From positions 183,001-247,000 of the forward strand of contig JAPQWV010000744.1 of NCBI GenBank assembly GCA_027422505.1: DNA of 64,000 bases, read 5' to 3'. A program made the translations under genes and the position numbers. Positions 45,744-58,632 of this stretch are shown here, in pieces; the first letter of the stretch is position 1; every line of letters starts with the position of its first letter. Source of the stretch: Craterostigma plantagineum. Its lineage: Eukaryota; Streptophyta; Magnoliopsida; Lamiales; Linderniaceae. The notes beneath the pieces are model-generated. The model made no database searches and had not been told where the DNA came from. It saw only the letters and a list, made by a program, of their open reading frames with translations.

Positions 45744-46143
45744 GGTTGCTCAGCTCGGCTACACGTGCAGTGAGTGCACATGGTGAGGGTGTGGGAGGGT
45801 TCAGTTAGTTCATATTCATGTATATTCGAGGTGTCTCTATCGCTATTAGAAACCCTCTCTATTGCTTCTATCGCTTCTCTTTGTGCAGCAAACAACTCTG
45901 GTCATTACAACAGAAACATAGGAGGCATAGTCTAGTCTGAAAGCCCACAAAATTTCAGTTAACCTTAAAGACAACTTTATCAATGGAAAACCTATGTAAG
46001 TAGAACGAATATTATACGATGCCAAAATCACGTTTGAAGTTGGAGGCTGATTGGATCCGTGCAGGTCCCACTGTCTACGTACTTGGCGCCTGACATACGA
46101 CAAACTCATTTTTGCCAAAACACTCATTAAATTGTTTAACGGC
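45744..46143. other. Unassigned sequence left of the copia insertion
   Basis: Not LTR and not recognisably coding. Together with 55505 onward it was contiguous before the copia element inserted, judged by the AAATA duplication. A short CT-rich tract lies near 45840-45880. Confidence 0.5.
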
Positions 46144-46148
46144 AAATA

Positions 46149-48573
46149 TGTTAGGGAGTGTGCCCTCGGAATGCCATACGAGGACTAGGAATAGTATAGG
46201 GCGCACAATGATGTATGGGTCGATAGACAGTTTTACTGTATATACTGTTAAAATAAAGTAGTGAATATTATTTTCATTATAATAAAGGCATTATTATTTA
46301 TTTATCGAATTTAAAGTCTGCTTGGCATCTGGCGGTGCGATAAATAAATAACACCCAAATGTTTGAGTTGGACGTCTGATTCTCGTGGGGACGAGGGAGG
46401 AGACACCGGACGGTCCTTATCTCAGCATTAAATAAAAAGTCCGTAAGTCTAAGGATTCTAGGTGGGTGACTAATATCCGAATATGACTTATTCATTGACG
46501 ACCACATAGTATCGGTAGTGTCACCGATTACCTGAGAGGTTGTGGGTCGTGATGAAGATATCGGTGATCGGAGAGATCGCGTATTCGGACATTCGGCTCG
46601 TATTCGTCTTGATCACATGACTAGGATGTTGTCAATGATTGAACGAATGACTATAGCAGCCTCAGACCGATAGGGTCACTGACGGATTTGCTTTCGCGAT
46701 TTCGGTTTGTCGCTAGTTGGCTAGGTCCGCAAGTGTTCGGAAATGGGACACGGGCCAGCGACGAAACGCAACTGACTTTACGGAGGTGATTGCCGGGCTT
46801 TGACTGCTATTGGGATTCACTGCCTATATTCGTATAGGTTAACGTCCTATGAGGTAATTGGAGAACGACGATTGTAAAGCCTTCGGCCGAAGCTTGGAAA
46901 GCTCGCTCGTATTAGATACGGAGCGGAGTTTAAATAATCGGTTGGGTCTCGATTATAACATAGTGTTAGGTTAGTGAGTTTGACATTTACATGGCTCTCA
47001 CCTAACCGGGACGCAAGTGAAAGGCGTAAGAGTTATTTAAATGTATACACTATAGTCGGTTCGCCCGAATTTCGATTAGATCAAAATTCGTTCTCAACTG
47101 GGATCTGTCCGGTACCGCGGGATTGGCTAGGCGAATACCGGGACTCGCGGATTCCTCCCGTGCCAGTTGAGACGGACCTAGAGAGTCGCGCTTAAAAATG
47201 GTAATGAACTTGAACGAAAACGGCGAGCTTTTCTCTAGAACCTAACGAATGAGATTCGTTGAGGTAGTGGCATAGTTGACACGAGGTGTCGATAATTTAG
47301 TTAAATTCCGGTGACGGTCACGGGAATAATTAGGACTTAAGATTGTTTTAAGTGCTTAATTAATTAACTAAATGAGGCTCAATTGTAATTAAAATAATTA
47401 GATTGGATTTAATTATTTTATTACTTAAAATTGAGGGACTAAATTGAGAATTTAGAAACCTAAAGGGCCAAAATGAAATATTTGCATGTTGACTTGGTCT
47501 TGGACATGTGTACAATTTCTAGCATGCCACATTGCTTGAGGTGGCATATGAGTCACACTTTGAGAGCATGACATGTGTTGAAGAAAAACTAATAATATAT
47601 CCTTAGTGGGATTTTACTACAAGAATGAAAATAAATAAGTTATATGCATAAAATGTGAAAAGAGTAACCATGCAACCTAAGATGCTCTAAGTTGAAAAAC
47701 TTGGTACTTGCTCTCAATAACTCAATTCAACAATACTAGAGAATTAGAACAAAAGTGAGCTTAAGTTTTGAACTACTCAAGCCACGGGATCGTTCGACGA
47801 AGCCCGACGCCCGAACCGAACTGCTTCTAGCCATCGGGAGCAGTCTCGGAGGTTCGATCAAGGACATACCGGCGTGACGATCTAGCCCGGAGGCCCCGGG
47901 AATCAGACTAGGCACTGCGACGCTCATCCGAGGTGTAATCACGTACGCCGAAGGTATATTTCGAACCCTACTGATTTGATATTACGAAAAATACCAAACG
48001 ACCTCGGAATGATTCGAAAGATCCCTCGTTGCGATCGTTGGGAAGTGTAGAATCAATCTGGAAAATTTGGTATTGATTGGAAACCATTTCGGTTGTCAAA
48101 CTGTCGAAAGACGGCAGACTGCCGCTTTAGTCGAATTGACAATTTCGAACCACTGATTTGATTTTGTGAAAAATACCAAACGACATCGGAATGATTCGAA
48201 AGACCCCTCGTTACGATCGTTGGGAAGTGTAGAATCAATCTGGAAAATTTGGTATCGATCGGAAATCGTTTCGGTCGCCAAATAGTCGAAACACTGTCGG
48301 CTGCCGCTTTGTTCGAACTAGTTTGGAACGAAATTATTAATTAGACTAAATTTGTAATAAATTCGAATTTAGGAAATTCGAATTAGACGTGGTCTCCTGA
48401 GGCTCAGGGCAGTACCTTGAGCCCTCGGGAGAAGCCGGAGGGCGTTAGGTCGAATTTAGATGTTGAAAATCGAAAATTCGGCACCCTACGCCGCTCGGTT
48501 CAAAACGCGCTTCCGCTATCGCCACGTTGAGCTGTTCGGGCGCCAGCGTCGATTAATCGGGCCTACCCCAACA
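46149..48573 (+). repeat. 5' LTR of the complete copia element
   Basis: TGTTAGGGAGTG to CCTACCCCAACA, 2425 bp. This is long for a copia LTR. Near its end, two partly repeated blocks (about 47960-48080 and 48120-48270) share ACCAAACGAC and GTTGGGAAGTGTAGAATC. Confidence 0.93.
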
Positions 48574-48574
48574 G

Positions 48575-48586
48575 TGGTATCAGAGC
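48575..48586 (+). promoter_or_regulatory. Primer binding site of the complete copia element
   Basis: TGGTATCAGAGC one base after the LTR end. tRNA-Met type. Confidence 0.9.
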
Positions 48587-49671
48587 TATGGCTCATGCAT
48601 GGTTCGACCGAAGGCCTCGAAAGCCGATGTGGCGAACGAACGGTCGACGTAGTTTGGAGACTATCGTCGCTCGTGACGTCGGTCGGGCACCCGGCGTCAA
48701 AATTCTGTGTTGCATGTTTATGTGGGACATTTACACGGGCTTAGGTTCTAACCGGGTTATTTGTTTAAGGGCCGTTTGCTGCCCCCCGGTATGTACATGG
48801 ATTACGGGTTGTTCGGGAAATAATTCCCCCCGTGTTGTATTTTTTCGCTTTATTAGATAAGTTAGAAAAATGGCGGCCGTTCGACGCAAGGCGAGATTGA
48901 AGGGTTCGACGACCCGCGTGACGACGAGTCGACGTTTGGAGATCAAAGACCCGGTCGTTTTACGACCCATGTAATAGGACCAGTTTAGAAATAGCCCGCG
49001 CATTTGTCCATTTAAATTGCTTTCCTAGGGTTAGGAATTTAATTAACGCATTTATGTGCTCGTGCTTAATTTTTATTTGCTATGAGAATACAAACTCCCA
49101 TAAAATACTAAGTGAGTAAAGGGATTGGATGCCCTGTCTTCTATCAAGCTCGGGTTAAGTTGTTACGAAACCTAAATGCAAGGTTTGGTTCCGGGTATGC
49201 CGGCGCCTTGCATTTGTTTTCGTTTCGATTGGCTCGTGTGCGTTAGCGCCGCTCGCCAAGACCACACTGTGCGGTAAAACGTACGGTTCAAGTGTGCGGT
49301 TTTGAGCAAAGTTGATAGGTCGCACTTAGACAGTCATACCGCCTTGTTCCGGATTTACCGGCGGGGGTCCCTGACTGAGACAAAGATAGTTGAGACATTC
49401 GACGAGGTCGGATTCGTGCGGAGCACGACTTCGTGGGCCGCTGCAAACCAATAAAACGACAGAGGTTGAGGTTTGCATCCGCCCACGGGGACATCAACTC
49501 CACTATCGAAGTTATCAACGAAACTTCCAAAACATCCAATGGGAGAAAATGGAGTTTATGAAAAGATAGTGGGAGTCAAACGAAATAGAAGTCCTTGTTC
49601 GCGTTTGATGATCTATACAATCAACTTAATAGGCCTTTTATTTTCTGCAGCATTTTCTCTTAGTGTAAGTT
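48587..49671 (+). other. Leader of the complete copia element
   Basis: About 1.1 kb of untranslated sequence between primer site and gag. Short overlapping frames exist on both strands but none resembles a known domain. Confidence 0.65.
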
Positions 49672-50495
49672 ATGTCTACCGCTTTAAACATACTGCTCAA
49701 GGAGAATAGGTTGACTGGGTCAAACTATTCAGACTGGCTTCGCAACCTGAGGATTTTCCTTCAGATTGAGAACCTAGTGTATATCCTTGACTCCGAGTTG
49801 CCGCCGGCCCCAGGGGCGCGGGCAACCGAGCAGGCTCGTGCCGCTTATGACAAGCGACTGCGCGACGAGCAGCTCGTAAAGGCACATGTCCTCGGATCGA
49901 TGAGTAACACGCTGCAGCGTAGTCATGAGGGTATGGCTGACGCTCGAGCGATGGTTCAGCATCTGAAAGAGCTTTACGGTGAGACGTCTAGGACAGCTCG
50001 CTATGCGGCTTCGTCGCAGCTCTTCAGATCGAGGATGTCTGAGGTGAGAACGTTGGCGAACATGTTATGAACATGATCACCATGATCGAGAGATTGGAGA
50101 CTCTCAATTTCCGATTTGATCGGGAATTACAAAACGATCTCATCTTGCAGTCTCTGCCTCCGTCCTTCAATGCGTTCATAGTGAACTATCATCTGAACGG
50201 CATGACGCTGACGCTTCCTGATCTGATGAATCAGTTAGCAACGGCGCAAGGTCAGATGAAGAAGGCAAAGCAGACTGCACTTGTCGCCACCTCTTCGAAG
50301 CCCCAGAAAGGCAAAAAGAAGAAGGGCAACAAGCTCAAGCCAACAGGGAAGGTTTCTAAGAAGAACAAATCTTCTGGGAAATCGAAGCAGACCGGTGTAA
50401 AGCCGACGGATAGGTGTCTGCATTGCGGTGCGCTGGGCCACTGGAAGCGAGACTGTCCGAAGCTCAAGGGTGAGCAGGCTGCGTCAGGTAAGGAA
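49672..50495 (+). pseudogene. Copia gag of the complete element
   Basis: ATG 49672 begins MSTALNILLKENRLTGSNY, the usual copia gag N-terminus (SNYSDWLRNLRIFL). A one-base loss near 50042 moves the protein to another frame, where GEHVMNMITMIERL and ILQSLPPSFNAFIVNYHL continue the UBN2-type domain. A Lys-rich linker (about 50260-50390) and zinc knuckle CLHCGALGHWKRDC (50415-50456) end gag. Only one indel prevents a full gag. Confidence 0.88.
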
Positions 50496-53038
50496 CTTAA
50501 TGTTTTAGAAACAGTTTGTTCATCATCTGTATACTCTACTTCCTGGATATTGGATTCGGGAGCTAGTACTCACATTTGTGTGTCCACGCAGGGTCTGGGA
50601 CCAAGTAGAGCGCTTGGGGAGCGAGAGATCGAGGTTAGAGTGGGAAGCGGGGATAGTCTCTCGGCAAGCCACGTCGGATCAAGATCTCTTGTTTTGTTAT
50701 ATGGGCATGTGTTGCGTTTGTACGATTGTCTTGTACTCCCGAGGGGTTTTAAGAACATCGTCTCCATTCCTGTTTTGAGCAGGAATGGTTATGTATTTAA
50801 CTTTAATAAAAATACATGCCACATTATGTATCGAAACAAAAATGTTGGCAACGCGACACTGTTTAATGGTTTGTACTATTTAAACACCCAGAACGACGTA
50901 TCTGTGAATACTGTCACAAACAAACGAAAGTCAGGAATAAATACGAGGTACCTGTGGCATCTTCGATTAGGGCATACTGGAGAACGCAAAATCCATGAGT
51001 TAGAGAAAAACGGGATTTTGAAACCGTTGGGATCAGATCCCTATCCGACTTGTGAGTCGTGCCTCCAAGGTAAAATGACCCGATCACCCTTCACCGGGAC
51101 ATTTAATAGTGCCACGGAAATTCTCGGTTTAATTCACACGGACGTTTGCGGGCCATTCAATGTGAAGGCTCGGGGTGACTTCCACTATTTTATTACCTTC
51201 ACGGATGATCACAGTCGTTACGGACTCGTGTATCTGATGAGGTATAAAGCTGATGCACTTGAAAGGTTCAAGGAGTATAAGGCTTTCGTGGAAAAACAAA
51301 CGTCGAAACTCATTAAAGCCATTCGATCGGATCGAGGAGGCGAGTACATGAGTATCGAGTTTGACCAGTTCTTGAAGGAGAATGGTATATTATCACATAT
51401 GACTCCGCCCGGCACGCCACAATTGAATGGCGTGGCCGAACGTAGAAACCGAACTTTATTAAATATGGTTCGTTCTATGTTAAGCTATACAGATTTGCCG
51501 ATGTGATTGTGGGGATACGCGCTTTTGACAGCGGCTTATACCATAAACCGGTGTCCCTCGAAGTCTATTAACGGCATTCCGTATGAGATATGGACTGGCC
51601 GTTTACCCAGCTTATCACATATTAGGATTTGGGGTTGCCCGGCCTATGTGAAAAAGTTGAAGGCAGACAAATTGGAGTCTAGGTCTCAGAAAGGTCGTTT
51701 CATAGGTTACCCTGAAAACTCAATGGGGTACCTATTCTACTTTCACGATGATCAGAGGATCATTGTGGGCCTACACGCACATTTTCTCGAGGAAGAGTTC
51801 ATTCGAGATTGTGGCGTTGGCCGAGAGGTCACTCTCGAGGAGCAGTCGACCGAAACGCCCTCACAGGATTTGGAATTGGATGGTCCGAGTGAAGCAGTCT
51901 TGCGACGATCTGAAAGGGTGCCACGCCAACCAGAGCGGTATGGCATGTCACACGTTGAACACGATTATGTTGCGACTAGGGGACTTCTAAGAGAAGATCC
52001 CGCTACTTTCGATCAAGCTATATCCGATGTTGACTCAACGAGATGGATTGAAGCTATGCGGGCTGAGATAGACTCAATGTACTCAAACAAAGTCTGGACT
52101 CTTGTAGACCTACCGAGCGGTTTTAGACCAATTGGTTGTAAATGGATATACAAGAGAAAGATTGGATCTGACGGACAAGTTGAGACATACAAGGCCAGGT
52201 TGGTTTCCAAGGGCTATAACCAAAAAGAGGGAGTCGACTATGAGGAGACTTTCTCGCCTGTAGCCATGATCAAGTCTATCCGCATAATGCTCGCAATAGC
52301 TGCGCACTATGATTATGAAATCTGGCAGATGGACATCAAAACGGCGTTCCTTAATGGATTCCTCAAGGAGGAGATTTATATGGAACAGCCAAAAGGTTTT
52401 GAGTCGCATGCAGATGCTCACAAAGTGTGCAAACTGAATCGGTCCATTTACGGACTGAAACAGGCCTCTCGTAGTTGGAACCTACGTTTCGATGAAGCAG
52501 TTCGGAACTTCGGATTCGAGAAAAACGTAGACGAGCCATGTGTCTACAGAAAGAGTAGTGGGAGTATGGTGTCGTTCCTTGTATTGTACGTGGATGACCG
52601 AAAATCTACTTCAGGTTTTGTATTCGTGCTCAATAGTGGGGCAGTGTCTTGGAGAAGCTCCAAGCAAAGCACGACTGCCGATTCCACATGTGAGGCAGAA
52701 TACATAGCAGCCTCAGAGGCAGCTAAAGAAGCTGTTTGGATGAAAAAGTTCTTGGAGGAACTTACTGTGGTACCAGTTGCGGACAGACCGCTTACACTTT
52801 GGTGCGATAATAGCGGTGCAGTCGCGCAGGCAAAGGAACCACGATCTCATAGCAAGTCCAAACATATTGAGAGAAAATATCACGTATTACGTGAGTTCGT
52901 TGAAAACGGGATGGTCGCCGTGCAGAAAATCGCCACCGCGGAAACGTGGCGGACCCACTTACGAAGCCCTTGTCCCAGGCAGTTATGGAACAGCATCTGG
53001 ACAAGATGGGCCTACGATACCATTGTGACTGGCATTAG
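50496..53038 (+). pseudogene. Copia pol: protease, integrase, deleted RT, RNase H
   Basis: Protease WILDSGASTHIC near 50546. Pre-integrase and zinc region (LWHLRLGHTGERK, CESCLQGK). Integrase core with IHTDVCGPF (51130), IRSDRGGEY (51320) and GVAERRNRTL (51430). In-frame TGA at 51504. RT from about 52040: IGCKWIYKRKI, YKARLVSKGYNQKEGVDYEE, IWQMDIKTAFLNGFL, SIYGLKQASR, LYVDD at 52584-52598. The next codon already belongs to the RNase H lead RKSTSGFVF, so the rest of RT and the RT-RNase H connection are missing with the frame kept. RNase H follows (CEAEYIAASEAAKEAVWMKK, LWCDNSGA, KHIERKYH). A one-base loss near 52940 shifts the last 30 codons, whose original stop is TAG at 53036. Confidence 0.9.
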
Positions 53039-53059
53039 GTGCAGCACATGGCATTCGAG

Positions 53060-53073
53060 TGCAAGTGGGAGGC
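53060..53073 (+). promoter_or_regulatory. Polypurine tract of the complete copia element
   Basis: TGCAAGTGGGAGGC directly before the LTR start TGTTAGGG at 53074. Confidence 0.75.
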
Positions 53074-55499
53074 TGTTAGGGAGTGTGCCCTCGGAATGCC
53101 ATACGAGGACTAGGAATAGTATAGGGCGCACAATGATGTATGGGTCGATAGACAGTTTTACTGTATATACTGTTAAAATAAAGTAGTGAATATTATTTTC
53201 ATTATAATAAAGGCATTATTATTTATTTATCGAATTTAAAGTCTGCTTGGCATCTGGCGGTGCGATAAATAAATAACACCCAAATGTTTGAGTTGGACGT
53301 CTGATTCTCGTGGGGACGAGGGAGGAGACACCGGACGGTCCTTATCTCAGCATTAAATAAAAAGTCCGTAAGTCTAAGGATTCTAGGTGGGTGACTAGAT
53401 ATCCGAATATGACTTATTCATTGACGACCACATAGTATCGGTAGTGTCACCGATTACCTGAGAGGTTGTGGGTCGTGATGAAGATATCGGTGATCGGAGA
53501 GATCGCGTATTCGGACATTCGGCTCGTATTCGTCTTGATCACATGACTAGGATGTTGTCAATGATTGAACGAATGACTATAGCAGCCTCAGACCGATAGG
53601 GTCACTGACGGATTTGCTTTCGCGATTTCGGTTTGTCGCTAGTTGGCTAGGTCCGCAAGTGTTCGGAAATGGGACACGGGCCAGCGACGAAACGCAACTG
53701 ACTTTACGGAGGTGATTGCCGGGCTTTGACTGCTATTGGGATTCACTGCCTATATTCGTATAGGTTAATGTCCTATGAGGTAATTGGAGAACGACGATTG
53801 TAAAGCCTTCGGCCGAAGCTGGGAAAGCTCGCTCGTATTAGATACGGAGCGGAGTTTAAATAATCGGTTGGGTCTCGATTATAACATAGTGTTAGGTTAG
53901 TGAGTTTGACATTTACATGGCTCTCACCTAACCGGGACGCAAGTGAAAGGCGTAAGAGTTATTTAAATGTATACACTATAGTCGGTTCGCCCGAATTTCG
54001 ATTAGATCAAAATTCGTTCTCAACTGGGATCTGTCCGGTACCGCGGGATTGGCTAGGCGAATACCGGGACTCGCGGATTCCTCCCGTGCCAGTTGAGACG
54101 GACCTAGAGAGTCGCGCTTAAAAATGGTAATGAACTTTAACGAAAACGGCGAGCTTTTCTCTAGAACCTAACGAATGAGATTCGTTGAGGTAGTGGCATA
54201 GTTGACACGAGGTGTCGATAATTTAGTTAAATTCCGGTGACGGTCACGGGAATAATTAGGACTTAAGATTGTTTTAAGTGCTTAATTAATTAACTAAATG
54301 AGGCTCAATTGTAATTAAAATAATTAGATTGGATTTAATTATTTTATTACTTAAAATTGAGGGACTAAATTGAGAATTTAGAAACCTAAAGGGCCAAAAT
54401 GAAATATTTGCATGTTGACTTGGTCTTGGACATGTGTACAATTTCTAGCATGCCACATTGCTTGAGGTGGCATATGAGTCACACTTTGAGAGCATGACAT
54501 GTGTTGAAGAAAAACTAATAATATATCCTTAGTGGGATTTTACTACAAGAATGAAAATAAATAAGTTATATGCATAAAATGTGAAAAGAGTAACCATGCA
54601 ACCTAAGATGCTCTAAGTTGAAAAACTTGGTACTTGCTCTCAATAACTCAATTCAACAATACTAGAGAATTAGAACAAAAGTGAGCTTAAGTTTTGAACT
54701 ACTCAAGCCACGGGATCGTTCGACGAAGCCCGACGCCCGAACCGAACTTCTTCTAGCCATCGGGAGCAGTCTCGGAGGTTCGATCAAGGACATACCGGCG
54801 TGACGATCTAGCCCGGAGGCCACGGGAATCAGACTAGGCACTGCGACGCTCACCCGAGGTGTAATCACGTACGCCGAAGGTATATTTCGAACCCTACTGA
54901 TTTGATATTACGAAAAATACCAAACGACCTCGGAATGATTCAAAAGACCCCTCGTTGCGATCGTTGGGAAGTGTAGAATCAATCTGGAAAATTTGGTATT
55001 GATTGGAAATCATTTCGGTTGTCAAACTGTCGAAAGACGGCATACTGCCGCTTTAGTCGAATTGACAATTTCGAACCACTGATTTGATTTTGTGAAAAAT
55101 ACCAAACGACATCGGAATGATTCGAAAGACCCCTCGTTACGATCGTTGGGAAGTGTAGAATCAATCTGGAAAATTTGGTATCGATCGGAAATCGTTTCGG
55201 TCGCCAAATAGTCAAAACACTGTCGGCTGCCGCTTTGTTCGAACTAGTTTGGAACGAAATTATTAATTAGACTAAATTTGTAATAAATTCGAATTGAGGA
55301 ATTTCGAATTAGACGTGGTCTCCTGAGGCTCAGGGCAGTACCTTGAGCCCTCGGGAGAAGCCGGAGGGCGTTAGGTCGAATTTAGATGTTGAAAATCGAA
55401 AATTCGGCACCCTACGCCGCTCGGTTCAAAACGCGCTTCCGCTATCGCCACGTTGAGCTGTTCGGGGGCCGGGGTCGATTAATCGGGCCTACCCCAACA
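53074..55499 (+). repeat. 3' LTR of the complete copia element
   Basis: 2426 bp, same ends as 46149-48573. Differences include a one-base indel near 53397 and scattered substitutions, several of them C/T or G/A. Confidence 0.93.
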
Positions 55500-56698
55500 A
55501 AATACTCATCATCTTGCATATCTTGTCTCGTCAATCCTTTCTCGAAAATGAAACAGAAAACACCGCGACTTCAATGCTACCAACCACCCAAACTAAAGCT
55601 CAAAGCAACAAAACTTAAGTATATATTGTGGCATTAACTTTTCGTGCATATTGTCAAATAGTTGCCTCAACGAACCTTTACTTGAAGACAACTTAGATAT
55701 TGATAGCTTCTAGAAATCCAACAATGACCTCTTATACGGCTTCTCATTAATCTCCAACTCTAATGAGTGAAACAAATGGATATAGCTCAAAAAATTCGAT
55801 AAAGCCAATACAAAGTCAAAGTACCTTGGCAGTGGTGGATTATATGTTCCTGAAACTAATCCCATAAGGTATAGAAGAAGCGATCTGACTCACATTTTAT
55901 TGGCGTAAAGATAAGAACAGATTTGGATCAAACCAATTTGTGTGGAGAGGTGAGATATGTTCTGATCGAAATTGATATATCGTTGTCTGGGCGTTGTAAG
56001 ATATGTCGAACTATAGCTGCGTCTAAAAAAATAGAAAACTGATTAGAATTGCATGTCACACCTCCGTTTACACGGCTCGTCTACACAAAATAATGATAAA
56101 AAAGTTTTATGAAAAGAATCAGCTCCACATCTGATAAACAATGGCAACACATCGAATGAAATATTTTCAGGAAATGTTCTCCTCAACAGGATGAGAAATC
56201 TTTACTCTGTTCATGCTAGCAACTATTATAATTTTCAAAACCAACACATAAAAAAATCCACCTATAAATGACACTAATTGATTGCTTACTGTACGACTCT
56301 TCTCCCTCGGCTTGATGTAAGCGATGCCTGTAGCGCGTCGTCGCTGTCGGTTTTCCCATTTTGAAGCAAAGCAAAAGATCGGAAGGAGAGAGAGGCAACG
56401 ACGGTGTGACAGTACAGAAGCAATTTTCATGATTGTGCGCTTTTGTCGGTTATCTTTGATCATCCACTGAATAGTAAAACTTTGTGTCTAAACATGAGAA
56501 TATATATTCATAAAATGCGATAATAAAATACAACGGACTGCACTAATGGCGAATTCTCGCTGTAATAAAAAGTGAAAAGGGAAAAATTCAATATCGAACT
56601 CATGTCATTGATATAATCGTACTTAAGCTAATAGAGGATTCAAGATAAGATTATTACACCTTTGATATGTTTCCTGCGATTGTAAGAGGAAATTATCT

Positions 56699-56786
56699 GC
56701 CTAATCTATCGACTCATAATGAATCAAACTGAATCAGAGATCGCCTAATCTATCGACTTGCAATGAATTATCTTGAGTCAGAGATG
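56699..56786. repeat. Two-unit 44-bp tandem repeat
   Basis: GCCTAATCTATCGACT begins at 56699 and again at 56743. The two units are about 80 percent alike. Confidence 0.8.
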
Positions 56787-57475
56787 GATGAAACTGTAAA
56801 AAGTTTCACTACCTCTCGTGGTGCATTGGTGGTCAAAGAAGCCAAAAAGATTTGGTGCTTCAGAACTCAGAAGCATTAATTTCAGCCATATCTCAGTACA
56901 GATGTGAGATGATCCATTGGAAATCTTCTCATATCATCGATAATTTTTTCATATCGTACCCATGAGCCAAATTCGTCTAGTTAATTTGTCAAAAGTCTGT
57001 ATGTAAAGTGGCAGAGTGTGTATTAAAATACTGCAATAATTGATATAAAATAGAAAAAGCGTGATTAATCTGTCATGTGCAAACACAAAACCATTCATCC
57101 ATAAAAAAACCCTTCTAAAAATCGAAACCTTTAAACTTTACCTTATTTTACTGACGATCTCCTGTATATTCAACAATATAAGGAAGATCGGTTTTTTTTT
57201 CCTTTTTCCATTTAAATCAAGGAAATCTTTAATCACAACTACTTTCATATTTCACTCTTATGACGGTATAGCAACAAAAAACATCGAAGCACACAAAAAC
57301 AAAAATATGTTAGTAATAAATCGGGCATAAAGATGTTTAGATCAAATCCTCGGTGTTCATGTTCTGTATCTCGGCGCACTCGACGACGACGGTCGTTTAC
57401 CCCGTCTTCCTCCTCAATCAGGGAGTTACAATACCCGATCCGAGTTCTTCGTGGCATGCCATCAAGCTTCGTATC

Positions 57476-57540
57476 TTAAAACAACTGAAACTGATTCAAG
57501 CAAATGCATTAAAACAACTGGAACTGATTAAGCAAATGCA
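57476..57540. repeat. Two-unit 33-bp tandem repeat
   Basis: TTAAAACAACTG(A/G)AACTGA begins at 57476 and 57509. The units differ by one substitution and a one-base gap. Confidence 0.82.
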
Positions 57541-58632
57541 ATTGCAAGCAAATTCGCGTGGACTACGGAGAGGCAATGTGTACACATAAAGGCTTGAGAT
57601 CCTACATGAATTTACCTTATTGGGATAGCTAAAGTTGTTATACAAATTGTAAACGAAACCACCCAACCCAATCTATTGTCGAAAAGTTCGAAAAGATTCG
57701 ATAATTTTTGAACTAGACTAAACGTGGATTCGCTTTCTCCAAGAGATGAGTTTAGATTTTGTACAGCGAGAACAGTCTTTACAATGGTGGCGCATTGTTT
57801 GTGATTAACTGTAGATTGTGGATGTAATAGGGAATAATATTTTTTTACGTGACGTGAAAAATTATTTAAGGTTAAATTAGTGTTTTAGTTACTATACATG
57901 TGTCGCAATAAGAGCATACCTACATCTACATTCTAATATAAGATAACCAATCAAATCAACTTAGAGACACAGTGGAGAACATTTATGTTGGTGTAGGTGT
58001 GACTAATAAATGCTTTCTTTAATCATAAGGTAACCTAGAAAGGTAAAGTACGTGTATGTATTAGGTATTATTTGCTTGTCATTTTAAAATAAGAAACGGA
58101 GTATACGAAGAACAAGGATTTTTTTGAGAACCAAGTAACTAGACTACGGAGGTTAGCAGGTAAAAAGTCCATCATAACACATAAACATGTTTCGTTTATT
58201 AGAGCAAGTTGTTTACGGTGTTTATGCAGTCAACGTGATATTAGCATGTGTGGAATGTTTCGTGCTTACATATGTGATAGTGGTTATTATAAGTGTTATA
58301 TGTGTTGGAAACTCATATGATTGGGTTTGAATATATGAGGGTGTTAAAGAAGTTTTTATTAATATGACATGTCACAGTTTTCGAACCTGTGATAATAGGA
58401 ATATCTCTAGTAGCTTAGGAAGCATTGATTATTTCATGACTATACTCGTTGGAATTAAATCTTTGCTTTAGGATCTAACCATGATATGTATACGGTGTTA
58501 TGAGGATATATAGATTTAGTTTTCGATAACTTGGATTTTTGGAAACCCTAGATGTAATAAATTAAATTTCTGGAATTCTTGAGTTTTCGACATTGAGTGG
58601 TGTTTTGTTTGGGAGTTCGGTATTAGAAAAAT

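Larger units (their letters stand above)
46149..55499 (+). mobile_element. Ty1/copia element, structurally complete, TSD AAATA
   Basis: Bounded by AAATA at 46144-46148 and 55500-55504. LTRs of 2425 and 2426 bp differ at about 20 positions by eye (near 0.8 percent), so insertion is recent relative to the other elements. Internal: primer site, a 1.1 kb leader, gag and a pol in the copia order protease-integrase-RT-RNase H, then a polypurine tract. It is disabled by a gag frameshift, a TGA at 51504, a deletion in RT and a frameshift at the end of RNase H. The closest lineage by pattern is Tork-like (TNT1 relatives), uncertain. Confidence 0.9.
55505..58623. other. Low-copy-looking region without a recognised gene
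   Basis: About 3.1 kb, AT-rich, with no transposon signature I recognise. Short minus-strand frames at 56167-56463 and 57245-57457 lie in locally GC-richer sequence (56320-56420, 57360-57460) that could be exons or untranslated exons of a small gene, but no domain, start context or splice pattern is convincing. Two short tandem duplications are listed separately. Confidence 0.45.

Noticed and set aside
48460..48860. Overlapping plus-strand ORFs at the copia LTR-leader border
   Set aside because: They span the LTR end and primer site and match no domain.
57061..57330. 89-codon ORF in the unassigned region
   Set aside because: AT-rich, Ile/Lys/Phe-heavy composition, no start context or homology recognised.
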